Shown: positions 39,186 through 49,163 of the stretch, one piece after another
Position numbering within the stretch: the stretch's first letter is position 1
Layout of the letters: every line of letters begins with the position of its first letter
Assembly (NCBI GenBank): GCA_016722465.1
Contig: JADKJC010000004.1
Location: 282,776-346,775 of the forward strand
DNA: 64,000 nucleotides
Source of the DNA: Chitinophagaceae bacterium
GTDB lineage: Bacteria; Bacteroidota; Bacteroidia; Chitinophagales; Chitinophagaceae
Reading direction: 5' to 3'
Position numbers and translations under genes: made by a program
Notes under the pieces: model-generated
Databases searched by the model: none
Told to the model about the DNA's origin: nothing
Seen by the model: the letters and a program-made list of their open reading frames with translations, nothing else

Positions 39186-40184
39186 ATGAAAAGTTTCAGC
39201 ATTGTTGAGATCAGTGAAAGAGTAAAGGGTACATTAACAGGTAATACAGCACTCGTCATCAGCGGCCCTGAAGACCTGGCTAAGGCAAACAATACGCAAG
39301 TGACATTTGTAGGAAGTAAAAAATTTGTAAAAGCGTGGGAGGCATCCAGCGCCTGTGCAGTTATCGTCAACGAAGACATTCTGGTTGAACCAACCGAAGG
39401 CAAGGCCATCATCAAAGTAAAAGATGCGGATATCGCCATGGCTGAAGTGCTGGAAATGTTTATGCCGGAAAGTGTGGTATTTGAAACAGCGATTCATCCA
39501 ACTGCGGTGATACATGCTACTGCTAAAGTTGGTGAAGGGGTAAGGATCGGTGCAGGTTCTTATATCGGCAAAGATGTATCCATAGGAGCTAACACAGTTG
39601 TGTACCCCAACGTAACAATTTTCGACAATGTTACTATTGGCAATAATACCGCTATATGGTCGGGCACCGTGATCAGGGAAAGATGTGTGGTGGGCAATTA
39701 CTGCATCCTGCATTCAAATGTAACGATCGGGGCGGATGGTTTTGGTTTCAGGCCTGCACCGGACGGAAAGGGATTGATGAAAATTCCGCATATTGGCAAC
39801 GTGGTGATTGGTAATGGGGTGGAGATCGGCGCCAGCAGTTGTGTGGACAGGGGCAAGTTCAGTGCTACCATTGTAGGCGATGGCTGCAAGATCGATAATA
39901 TGATACAGATAGGCCACAACAGTAAAATGGGCCGCAGCTGCATTATGGCAGGTGCCAGTGGTTTGGCTGGCTCTGTTACTTTGGGTGATGGTGTAGTGAT
40001 TGGTGGCGGTGCAAGAATTTCGGACCATGTAACGCTGGGCAACGGCGTTTCTGTGGGCGGTAATTCCGGTGTGATCAACGATTGGCCTGATGGCGCTAAA
40101 GTTCTTGGCTATCCTGCGGTAGACGCAAGAGACGCATTGAAGCAATGGGTGATTTTAAGAAAGCTGGTGAAAGAGGCGAAATAG
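39186..40184 (+). CDS. lpxD: UDP-3-O-(3-hydroxyacyl)glucosamine N-acyltransferase
   Basis: 332 residues. The N-terminal LpxD domain is about residues 1-95, then a left-handed beta-helix of hexapeptide repeats (IGAGSYIGKDVSIGANTVVY and on). The catalytic histidine is in IDNMIQIGHNSKMG, and GADGFGFRPAPDG and GASSCVDRG are family hallmarks. It adds the N-linked hydroxyacyl chain in lipid A synthesis in the cytoplasm. It stands alone; its gene is convergent with the desaturase gene. Confidence 0.96.
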   Translation: MKSFSIVEISERVKGTLTGNTALVISGPEDLAKANNTQVTFVGSKKFVKAWEASSACAVIVNEDILVEPTEGKAIIKVKDADIAMAEVLEMFMPESVVFETAIHPTAVIHATAKVGEGVRIGAGSYIGKDVSIGANTVVYPNVTIFDNVTIGNNTAIWSGTVIRERCVVGNYCILHSNVTIGADGFGFRPAPDGKGLMKIPHIGNVVIGNGVEIGASSCVDRGKFSATIVGDGCKIDNMIQIGHNSKMGRSCIMAGASGLAGSVTLGDGVVIGGGARISDHVTLGNGVSVGGNSGVINDWPDGAKVLGYPAVDARDALKQWVILRKLVKEAK

Positions 40185-40195
40185 AAATTAAAAAT

Positions 40196-40245
40196 GAAGA
40201 AATTAAGGAATGAAAAATGAGGCAAGTCTATTTCTTAATTTCTTC
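40196..40245. terminator. Inverted repeat between convergent genes
   Basis: Perfect 12-bp AT-rich arms (40196-40207 and 40234-40245) flank a 26-nt loop between lpxD and the desaturase gene. It may end both transcripts, but the stem is AT-rich. Confidence 0.4.
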
Positions 40246-40262
40246 ACTCCTTAATTATTAGC

Positions 40263-41261
40263 TTATCGTGTAATCCAGTTAAACTCGTACTCCAGTGGCG
40301 CTTTAATACCAGTTCGGTCTGTTATTCTTCTGAATCTTGCAGGTAAGGCCATCAGGTAATCCCTGGCTTTTTCACCGGCATCATTGAGGCCGGTAATATT
40401 TTCAATATTCCATTCTTTTACCAGGCTCTCTAAAATATCGGTATAGTCAGAAGAAGTGTAAACACCCAATCTCTGTGCGGCATCACTAAAATGAGAGAAT
40501 GCTGTACCAATTTTTTCGCCCTGCTGGCGCAGGAACTGTGCAGGCATCACAATTTTTTTCCGCATCATATCTTCAAAAGCCAGCATCATTTCGCTGGGAT
40601 CAATTTCAAAGATGCTGCTGATAAAACTTTTATAGGCTTTGGCATGGCGCATTTCATCAGCTGCTATCACTCCACAAATTTTTGACAACTGTCCATTGCC
40701 ATAATTTTTGGCGAGGGTAGCGGTGCGGCGGTGAGAGATATTCGTAGCCATTTCCTGGAAGGAAGTGTAAACAAAGTTCCGGTAAGGGTCTCTTGCAGCA
40801 CCATTGTCAACACCGTCTGCCAGTAGATACTGTGTACTGATCTCCATTTGGCGCATGTTCACTCTCCCGGATAAATACACATATTTATTCAGCAGGTCGC
40901 CATGGCGGTTCTCTTCTGCCGTCCATAAACGGATCCACCTGCTCCAGCCTTCCCGGTTGTTTTTGTCCATGCCTTCTACATCCATCAGCCAGCTTTCATA
41001 ACTGGGCAGGGCCTCTTCGGTAATGATATCACCGATCAGTACCACCATATAGTCGTAGGGTAATTCCTTACATTCTTTTTGTAATTCCCTGATGTCTTCG
41101 GTAAAACCAGCGCTGCTGCTTACCGGCAACAGGTCGGAGGGCTGCCAATTGTCATCAATATCCTTTAAATAGGTACCAACAATATTGTCCATATCTTTTT
41201 CAAGAAAACGCATTACTTCCAGTCTCGTGGGATCAAGTGGTGTGTCCTTGCCTGCAATCAT
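40263..41261 (-). CDS. Acyl-ACP desaturase
   Basis: 332 residues of the ferritin-like diiron fold. The two E-x2-H iron motifs are in AEENRHGDLL (about residue 117) and DEMRHAKAY (about 205), with further carboxylate ligands upstream in helices. It introduces a double bond (usually delta-9) into acyl-ACP in the cytoplasm. Bacteroidota and Actinobacteria carry such plant-like stearoyl-ACP desaturases. It is a single gene downstream of tRNA-Val on the minus strand. Confidence 0.93.
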   Translation of the reverse strand: MIAGKDTPLDPTRLEVMRFLEKDMDNIVGTYLKDIDDNWQPSDLLPVSSSAGFTEDIRELQKECKELPYDYMVVLIGDIITEEALPSYESWLMDVEGMDKNNREGWSRWIRLWTAEENRHGDLLNKYVYLSGRVNMRQMEISTQYLLADGVDNGAARDPYRNFVYTSFQEMATNISHRRTATLAKNYGNGQLSKICGVIAADEMRHAKAYKSFISSIFEIDPSEMMLAFEDMMRKKIVMPAQFLRQQGEKIGTAFSHFSDAAQRLGVYTSSDYTDILESLVKEWNIENITGLNDAGEKARDYLMALPARFRRITDRTGIKAPLEYEFNWITR

Positions 41262-41377
41262 TAATTATTAATTATGGTGTAAACGGATAAAGATACAATA
41301 GTTGAAGTGAAATATGAAGGATTGTGAAGAATGAAGCCATTAATGCTACAGGGGAATAAAATGGCTTTAAAAGAAAA

Positions 41378-41403
41378 GCCTCACAATAATTTGTGAGGCT
41401 TTT
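41378..41403 (-). terminator. Terminator after tRNA-Val
   Basis: A perfect 9-bp stem (41378-41386 with 41391-41399) and a 4-nt loop, with T runs on both strands. On the minus strand it lies directly after the tRNA 3' end. Confidence 0.85.
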
Positions 41404-41404
41404 G

Positions 41405-41479
41405 TGGGAGTTGACGGGGTCGAACCGCCGACCCTCTGCTTGTAAGGCAGATGCTCTAAACCAACTGAGCTAAACTCCC
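41405..41479 (-). tRNA. tRNA-Val(TAC)
   Basis: A 75-nt cloverleaf: acceptor GGGAGTT pairs with AACTCCC, the D arm is TAGCTCAGTTGG-type, the anticodon loop is CTTACAA (anticodon TAC, valine), and the T arm is CGGTTCGACCCCG. CCA is not encoded. A terminator follows. Confidence 0.96.
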
Positions 41480-41579
41480 TTTTCAAAATCGGAGTGCAAA
41501 TATAGGGCAATAATATTTGCAGCAAAAAAATTATTGAAAATAATTTTCAATAAGAATTTGATGATTGTTGAAATCCGGA

Positions 41580-43510
41580 TCAACTCGTTAATCTTGCAAA
41601 CCTTTTACCTGATGTTGGAAAATCCACTCCATAAGCGATCATTGCTATAATACCAGTGAGGCATGCCCATACAATGGCCCCTGAATGTAAGCCTGCGGAC
41701 AGGTGCTGTGCTGAAGAAATACAGGTAATAACTGCACCGCCAATAATATTGACGATGGCCAGCCATTGATACAGCCTCAATCCTTTCCAGTAAGCCGTTT
41801 GTGGTTCACCTCTCAGGGCTTCTTCTACAAACCTTGCCAGTCCGTTTAAGACAAGGTACATGCCTGCAATAAAAGAGACCGGCATTTCAAGGCTTACACA
41901 CCTGATGAGTAACAATGCGATGATGATATTGGCACCAATGGAATACAATTGGGTGGGATGAATGGGCACTCCTTTCAGCGAAGCAATTTTAAGTACCCTT
42001 GATTGCGGATGGGTGAAACTGATGCCCAATGCCGGATCGCAGGGTTTACCATGACAGCAGCCCTGTACCAGGCAACGCAGGCGGCCCAGTATTTGAAACC
42101 ATGGCCCTGCCAATGCAAAAGCTGCCAGCAGGTACATAAAACTGATGTCATACACAAGGCTCATGATGGCGGTGCTTACAAATATTCCTATTACGCTTCC
42201 GTAGTAACCATAAGGTCTTAATAACCGTGGTGAACCTTCCACCAGTTGGGCCCATAGCGCTGCACCAACGATGGCAGAAAGGCCGATGCAAAAACCGGCA
42301 AAGGAATAAGTACTTCCCAAACAACAGCCAGCAATCAGCATACCCACCAATGCGGCAGTACCGGCATACAGGCCATGGTTGATCAAACGAATATTTCCGA
42401 TACGCCATTCTTTCCAACTGTTGGCAATCCTTTCTGCAGATTGCCGGATGGCATTCCAAACCATTTTCCTTTTGTCAACCAGTAAATAAACAATATAACC
42501 GGCCACTACATCGGGAATGGAATGACTGCCATTGGTAATACAACTCAATGATATCAGTACAGCCAGTAGTTGCCAAAATATTTTCAACCCAAACATCCGG
42601 GAAAAATATTTATAAATGATAAAGGCCCAGATTACATGAAAGGCGGGTAGTGCTGCTGACACGCCATCATAACTTCTTTCTTTGTAAATTAATTCGCCTA
42701 AAAAACTGGCGGGTGTAAAAGCACGCTGCTGTACTATAAATGGAAAGGCAATGTAACAGATCGCTGCCAGCAAAATAGCCCACCATACATCCTGTATAAA
42801 ATCCCTGACCTGTAATTTGGTATTGAGTATAAAAGGAATCATTACAACCAGCAGATAGGGGAGCCCATAAAAGATTTCTGACCATTCAAGTACAGGGAGC
42901 TCCTGCTCAATGTAAAGATTGGTAACAATGGCATCTTTTGGGATACCGATAAAAACAAACAACTCGTAAATGATCAACCAGGGCAACAGTGCCAGTAAAA
43001 ATACAGTTAACCTGTCTTTCCATGATGGAGCATCTGCAGTGACAGGCGGTATTGAAAAAAAAACTTTCTTATGAAAATAGCCTGCTGCTTTTTTGATGTT
43101 TTCATTTTCGTATCCAATGACGAATACAACCATTGCGAGGCAAAACAAAGGACTAACCAGCCAAAACCCGGATGAAGATTTGAAAAATAAGGATAGGCCA
43201 AAACTGATGATGCCTGAACCAAAATATATGGGGTGGCTTACCAGGCCATAGATCCCTTTAAAAACAAAATATTTTGGTGGATAGGCATTCATAGGGAGCC
43301 CGTTGCCATATACCATTAAACTGATCATACCCCATGCACAAATGATGCAGCCTGCAACCAGTATAACAATACTAACTACCGGCAGGTTTGGTACAGGGAG
43401 CTGAATAATTTCTTCAGTGCCTCTTGCCCATAAGTATAAGCACACTGGCAAGATCAGCATAAACAATGCGCCGTATAAAATTTACCAATTGAATTTTTTA
43501 GTGTTCCCAT
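41580..43510 (-). CDS. Three-domain membrane fusion: ICMT-like + PAP2-like + Lgt-like (one frameshift)
   Basis: About 643 codons. I place the start at 43510 (MGTLKNSIGKF), overlapping the previous gene by 13 bp; one base is missing in the A-run at 43477-43480, and repair gives KFLYGALFMLILPVCLYL. Domain 1 (to about residue 150) has GIYGLVSHPIYFGSGIISFG, as in isoprenylcysteine carboxyl methyltransferase-like proteins. Domain 2 (about 165-350) has LPAFHVIW and NGSHSIPDVVAG, a PAP2/Aur1-like phosphatase pattern with H-x3-D kept. Domain 3 (about 380-610) has GRLRCLVQGCCHGKPC, IHPTQLYSIG and ARFVEEALRGE, as in Lgt-like diacylglyceryl transferases, but without the GNFxN part of true Lgt. Roughly twenty hydrophobic segments. 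Probably acts on a lipid in the inner membrane. Confidence 0.8.
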
Positions 43511-44433
43511 TGTATGATTTCAAATATTGACCAGCCATGATGAATTGCTCCTGAAACATCTGTAAATAGAGTTGCTGCTTTGTATTTTGATTCTACTGAA
43601 TTTAAAATGCCCTTCGGGATAAATAATTTCAGGAAGGGTGCTTTGCTGAAGTGATTGGCAAATTTCAGCTGCCTTACTGACGAGCTGTTTGAAAATACCA
43701 GTTTGTTTTTTCCTTTGTTGAATGTAATGGCTTCAAATGAATATTGGGGATCGTTCCATTCCTTACCATTAAGATATATTTTATTCACGGGGTTTTTGCC
43801 AACCCATTGTATCCACGTAATGGCAATGCCAGGCGCTAAAAACCTTCCCCACCGCAATTCATCAATGGGTAATTGCCATGGCTTGATGGTAAGCAAAATA
43901 TTTTCGGCATAACCAAGACCATGAAAAGTACGACCCTTGTAATTGACTGTGCATTCAGCCAGTGGGTGATGGCAATTCCAGTTGACAATGCCATTGGATT
44001 TACTGTATAATAAAGAAGTTACTGGGTATTGCGATGACTGCCAGTTGCCGCTGATGCCAATATTTTTATTTGAAAAACTCAACACGCTGTTGTTATCAAT
44101 GATACTGCTATTGGTAAAAGATGATCGTTCAGTTACCTTATTATTCTGATCAGAAAAGATAAAAGCGGAGTAACGGATATTGAAAAATAAAAATTTGAGT
44201 GTTGCTGTATACAGGATAAAACAATTGCCGGCCTCATCAATACAATCCAGGTAGGTTTTGTCAAGTAAGAAGCTGTTGTTTGTTTTATTGGTTATCACAG
44301 TAGATAAAGCTAATGAATAAATGATTGCGTGGTGGCTGGGATTTCCCCGACACGTAAGCCATCGTTTCAAAATTCCGGTTAAAATGTTAGATGAGCAATG
44401 ACCTCCATCACCCGGGAAGAAGTGTAATAACAA
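43498..44433 (-). CDS. CrtC/AttH-like lipocalin-type protein (tentative)
   Basis: Up to 311 codons. The first 45 residues look non-coding, and a GTG at 44298 may be the true start (then about 266 residues). Distinct segments are LDCIDEAGNCFILYTATLKF, NWNCHHPLAECTVNY, GLGYAENILLTIKPWQLPID and ELRWGRFLAPGIAITWIQWV. The LRWGRF stretch reminds me of CrtC-like (carotenoid hydratase/AttH) proteins, but I am not sure. The end overlaps the fusion gene start by 13 bp, so the two products are co-translated and likely act together. Confidence 0.5.
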   Translation of the reverse strand: MLLHFFPGDGGHCSSNILTGILKRWLTCRGNPSHHAIIYSLALSTVITNKTNNSFLLDKTYLDCIDEAGNCFILYTATLKFLFFNIRYSAFIFSDQNNKVTERSSFTNSSIIDNNSVLSFSNKNIGISGNWQSSQYPVTSLLYSKSNGIVNWNCHHPLAECTVNYKGRTFHGLGYAENILLTIKPWQLPIDELRWGRFLAPGIAITWIQWVGKNPVNKIYLNGKEWNDPQYSFEAITFNKGKNKLVFSNSSSVRQLKFANHFSKAPFLKLFIPKGILNSVESKYKAATLFTDVSGAIHHGWSIFEIIQWEH

Positions 44434-44543
44434 AACATATTAATCAGTTTATTTAATGAGTTTCATCATGTTTTTGTGCCATAAACCCGCCAACTTCATA
44501 AATAACCGTGCCTGCTGCCGTGTGCCTACTATAATCATACTTA

Positions 44544-45115
44544 ATGAAACAGCCGCTACTTATAAAACATGTACTTCCTTTTATTCAATGGTATGCACTG
44601 ATGATTTTTATCGCCATTGCGATTGATTACGGGCTTCACTATTTTCACCTGGTATTTATTGGCCGGTATCTTGGAGTGGTTGGCACCATTGTGGTCTTGC
44701 TGTCATTTATCTATTCTTTGCGCAAAGGAAGATTATCCAGTCTGGTTCACCCAAACAACTTTTAATGTGGCATGAATACCTTGCATGGATTGGTTCCATC
44801 ATGCTGCTGGTGCATGCCGGTGTTCATTTCAATGCATGGCTGCCCTGGCTGGCAATATTGATGTTGCTGATAACTGTAGGAAGTGGCCTGGTAGGTAAGT
44901 TCCTGTTGAAAAGGGCCAATGAATCACTGAAGGAAAGGAAATTGCAAAATGGCCAATACCTGGTATGAAAGAAGAAGTTGAAAAGAAACTTTTTTTGACT
45001 CCATATACAGTTGACCTGATGAAACAATGGAGGGTGTGTGCATTTACCCATCACTTTATTGCTGTGCATATTGTCATTGATCCATATCATCAGCATACTA
45101 ATGTTTACAAAATGA
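44544..45115 (+). CDS. Cytochrome-b-like membrane protein, several frameshifts
   Basis: Repaired, about 190 codons with four to five helices. Segments in order are FIQWYALMIFIAIAIDYGLH, then RKIIQSGSPKQLLMWHEYLA, WIGSIMLLVHAGVHFNAWLP, and (in another frame) VVHLPITLLLCILSLIHIIS. Histidines in HYFH, WHEY, VHAGVH, VVHLP and IHIIS are candidate haem b ligands. The breaks are near 44720-44760, near 44950 and at 45036 (here one extra T rather than a loss). The stop TGA (45113-45115) overlaps the ATG of the multihaem cytochrome gene, so the two encode a likely quinol-to-haem c electron path. Confidence 0.65.
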
Positions 45116-46032
45116 AAAAGGTTGTTGTTTTAGGGATTATTATTGCCTGCATAGCGCTTACCTGTCTTTATCCTCATGCAATGATCAGTCCTGGTGAATT
45201 ACAGAAAGGGCACCAGGATCTGAATAAGAAATGCCTGTCCTGTCACAGCGCTTTTTCCGGTATCTCAATGATAAATGTATATCCTGCCATAAACACTGAT
45301 ATAGGAAAAGATATACTGAATAAAAAAGATACAGGCGCCCGGAGATTTAAAGTATTATTTCATCAGCATCTTGCCAAACAGGAATGTGCCTCTTGTCACA
45401 GCGATCACAAAGAGATTGTTGCCTGATTCAATGTTAACAGGGTTTAAAACACGAACTGCTTGCAGTAACAGTGATGAATCAATGTTCCGGCTGCCAGCTA
45501 AACCTGCGGATACCCTGCACCAGTTGTTAACTGCTTCCTGTGCCAGTTGCTATAATACAAATGGCTGGAAGTTAGCCGTAAAATTTGATCATGCTATGAC
45601 ACGGAGGCCGATAAAAACAATTGTACCTCCTGTCATCAAACCAACCGATGACTATCATCTGCTACTAACTAAGGGTTGTGATAAATGTCACAGCACCAGT
45701 AAATGGGTACTTCTACATTTGACCACAGTTCTTATTTTCATGGATAAACAGCACAACGTTAAATGCAATACCTGTCACAGTAATAATAATTTAAGCACTT
45801 ACACCTGTTATGGTTGCCATGAACATTCGGAAGGAGAGATGATTTCGGGACACAGCGAAGAAGGTATATATAAAATTTCCGACTGTGCTTCCTGCCATAA
45901 AAGTAGTAACGAACATGATATAAAAATGAATGACCGCACCAGCGAAGGCGCTGGCAAACAGGAAATAAATAAAGTGAAAGAGTACATCGAACCCGGTAAA
46001 AGACCGAGTAAGAAAAAGTGGAGGATGATTAA
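45112..46032 (+). CDS. Multihaem cytochrome c, about ten haem sites, many frameshifts
   Basis: The N-terminal signal anchor is KKVVVLGIIIACIALTCLYP. Haem-binding CXXCH sites are readable at 45232 (CLSCH), 45276 (CISCH), 45385 (CASCH), 45622 (CTSCH), 45677 (CDKCH), 45764 (CNTCH), 45806 (CYGCH) and 45884 (CASCH). Two more are damaged: CSGC at 45483 with the His codon missing a base, and CASCY at 45539. They lie in different frames because of at least five single-base losses. The spacing and the NTNGW..FDH segments fit class III-type multihaem cytochromes. The end at 46032 assumes one repaired A-run (SKKKVEDD). Periplasmic electron carrier, coupled to the membrane protein before it. Confidence 0.7.
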
Positions 46033-46070
46033 TTATTCCAGGTATTTAAGTGTTGCAGTACATTTGAGTA

Positions 46071-47780
46071 ATGAAGCAGTGCAATTACTTTTGGTAAGTG
46101 TTTTTTCTTACAGTCATTACTGCAGGCAGTGTTTTCACAGGTCATTCCTGTAGCCAGAAGAATCAATTGTCGGTTGCAGGTTACAACGGTACCATTCCTG
46201 TTTATCCCATTATTAAAACATAACCGATTTCGAGGGTCAGCAACGTTGCGGCCAATGACCGGTTTGCAAATGCCATCAGCAGTTTAAATGGCCAGGAAGG
46301 CATCATTTATTTTCCGGGAGGCACGTTTCTTTTTATGGTACAATTTCACTGCGAAGTGGATTGCTGAAAGGAGCAAGGCGACCAACACGCTGTTGAAATT
46401 TAATTTATCCGGTTCTGGTAATTTAATCACAGTGTCAGGAAGTGTTACCCACGCAGACAGTGCCAATATTGTTTCCGTTGCAGCAAAAGGAGCAACAACT
46501 GTTACGGTTGACAACCCCGGCCTGTTCCATATAAATGACCATATGAAAATCTATCAAAACGATGCTGCTCTCGTGAATGATAGCTGGGCCCTTGGATCAG
46601 TTGCACAACTGCTCCGCATCGAAAATATCACAGGCAACAATATCTCCTTTTCCAACCCTTACGCCGTACTTATCCATTGAATAGTTACGCTGAAATACGC
46701 AGGATCGATATGACAACGGGTGTTGGTATTGAATGTTTGAAAATTAAAGAATGGATGCCACGGTTTACAAACGGCCAATATCCTTTTCTCCAATGCAGCC
46801 AACTGCTGGGTAAAGGGCGTTGAAAGCGATAGTTGCAATTTGCACACATACAGATCAGCAACAGCAATATTGAAGTGACCAATTATTTTCATGTGGCTTT
46901 TTATGGTGCGGGCGGCCGGATTATGGCATCAGTTGTGAGAACACAGTTCCGGCGAATGTTTGGTAGAGAACAATATTTTTTAAACACCTGCGCCATTCCA
47001 TCTTGCTACAATCAGGCGCTAACGGCAATGTATTTGGTTACAATTATTCCTCGAACCTTTAAAACAGATTCTGCCTTTTGATCTTTCAGGAGATATTGTG
47101 CTGCATAGGCAATTACCCTTACTCCAAATTTATTTGAGGAAATATTGTACAAAATATTGTAGTAGATGCATCACATGCTATCAATGGGCCGTATAATACT
47201 TTTTTCAGGAACAGGGCGGCATCGTATGGCTTATTTGTAAGCCCGGATGCAGGCGACAGTACCAATATTGTTGGCAATGAGATCAGTGGAACCGGTTTTC
47301 AAAAGGAAATTATTTTGCACAGGGCCTGGGCCTGTTTGAATATGGTAATAATAAAAACGATACCATCATTCCTGCAGGCAGTTCCTCACTAGCGGATAAA
47401 TCCTATTATTACAACAGCAGTCCTTCGTTTTGGAATGTATCCTCTCTTTGGCCATCTATTGGTATTGCCAATGCAATTGGCAGCGGAACCATTCCTGCAA
47501 AAGAAAGATATAATTCCGGAATTGATATCTGCTATTGTCTTCCATTGGTACCTGTGATTTACAGGTTTACCGGAAACGGCAACTGGAGTGTAGCAGCAAA
47601 CTGGGAGAATAATTTAATTCCGCCTGCAGTACTTTCAGATGGCAGTGAAATAATCATTGATCCTGTTACCGGGGGAAGTGCATATTGAATATTCCATACA
47701 CATTGAATCCTGCGGCTACCCTTACAGTTAAGCCTGCAAAGCAGGTTGAAGTGCAGGCAAATTTAACATTGGTTAAATAA
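46071..47780 (+). CDS. Secreted right-handed beta-helix protein, many frameshifts
   Basis: About 570 codons after repair. The start MKQCNYFLVSVFFLQSLLQA gives a signal peptide once one T is restored. Readable parts are NGQEGIIYFPGGTFLF (pectate-lyase-superfamily-like opening), TLLKFNLSGSGNLITVSGSV, SNSNIEVTN, VDASHAINGPYNTFFRNRAA, GLFEYGNNKNDTIIPAGSSS and a C-terminal NGNWSVAANWENNLIPP segment common in T9SS-related surface proteins. At least eight frame changes are needed. Probably a secreted glycan-active or adhesive protein; no catalytic residues can be assigned. The gene is convergent with the YadA-like gene. Confidence 0.6.
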
Positions 47781-47813
47781 AGATTAGTGAAAAAAGGCAA
47801 GCTGGCAAGATAT

Positions 47814-47912
47814 TCAATTCAACTGCAACGCAGGCAAGCGGTAATTCTATGCATCGAACACAAACAGTTCATCCACTACTATGGTCTGGTATTTTTTTGG
47901 GGGCTGTAAAAA
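47814..47912 (-). pseudogene. Truncated tail of a muconolactone-isomerase-like gene, copy 1
   Basis: On the minus strand the frame reads VVDELFVFDA, a TAG, then NYRLPALQLN and a stop. It matches the end of the open copy at 57343-57450 (VDELFVYDAQNYRLPAVQLN) with many third-position changes. It starts right after the stop of the YadA-like gene, so only a tail is present. Confidence 0.5.
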
Positions 47913-47914
47913 AA

Positions 47915-49051
47915 TTACTCTTTATAAATAATTGTGATCTTAAGCGGCTTGTTCAGGATGTTGGCGCTATTGCCGGCAATATTGTAGATGTAAATATTTG
48001 TATCATCATAGGCGATGCTGTATTCGTAGCCCGGTGTGCCCCTGAAGCCGGGTATCACATCGCCGTTGCCATAAACAAGCAGGGCTGTTAAAGAAATTAT
48101 GTTAAACCTGAACAGGCCATGGGGTATGGTGATCACGCCGCCATCGGAGGAAGCGCTAACGGCATTGCTTATTTCTTTTATTTTTATCAGCGGGGCGCCT
48201 TCCGCTTGATTTGCCAAGGCGTGTATAGCCATTGTGTTCGGCGTTGCCGCTTTTGTATACTACCATAGCATTTGACCTGTATGCTCCCTGCAAATCATCG
48301 CCATTGCCAATAATGAAGAGGGGATTATTAAACATAAAACCGTCATGTTCACTCTCCACCAATGTATCATTGTACGACCCCACTACAAAACTATTGTTGC
48401 CATTGGCAATGGTTTGATGTCCTGCAGCGGTGGAGCTGACACCATTACTTACCGTGCCGAAATTCTGGGCAATGGATAATGTGCCGTTGGCAATAGTGGC
48501 CCGCCAACTGCTATAGAGGCAAAACCTTTTGCCCGGTTATTTTGCCCCATTACAAACGAGTTGGTGCCGGATGCGATATTGCTTTCTCCCAGGGCAACAG
48601 CATTGGTGGCTCGGGCCTGGTTTTCCTGCCCTAACGAAAAACCACCTGCTGCACTTGCAATGCAATGATCGCCCATTGCTACTGATGAGCTTCCATCTGC
48701 TATAACTGAATAACCAAGGGCAACGCTGCCAGTGCCGCTTGCTTTGCAATCGAATCCGCCTGCTATTGAGTAAAAGCCAATACTGTCCTGGCTCCAGTTG
48801 CTGCCATCCACATAACCTGTTCTGAATGCAGCTTTGTCTACATACCACATCATCCGCCTGCCAGGGCCGTCAACAGGCACAGGTAAATAAGCTGCTGTTG
48901 CTGGGCCATTGGCAGATAACAGCACATTACTATCTGCTACATGAAGCCTCGCCAGGGGTGTGTTGGTGCCAATGCCTATACGACCTGATTGTGCCTGGGT
49001 CATCATGGCTGCAAAAAAAATACAGCCTGCGCTTAAAAATATTTTCTTCAT
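47915..49051 (-). CDS. YadA-head-repeat surface protein A, frameshifted
   Basis: About 380 codons. It has a signal peptide ([20 protein letters not shown]) and a short N-terminal motif [20 protein letters not shown], then YadA/Hep_Hag head repeats: [60 protein letters not shown]. The C-terminal module has [35 protein letters not shown] and [20 protein letters not shown]. Two or three frame changes (near 48450 and 48200) separate readable parts. It is a paralogue of the next gene upstream. Surface adhesin-like; no T9SS domain is seen. Confidence 0.7.
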
Positions 49052-49163
49052 AGCATTAATTTGTTGTAGTAAAGTTTATTCACTGTCTTTGAATAAAAGC
49101 AGGTATTGAGTACCGGGCATTCTTTAACTGTACATGTTTTTGAGATTTTAGCAATGCATTTAT

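Noticed and set aside
41580..43510. A true prolipoprotein diacylglyceryl transferase (lgt)
   Set aside because: The third domain lacks the GNFxN part of the Lgt signature and is fused behind two other enzyme-like domains, so lipoprotein maturation is unlikely to be its job.
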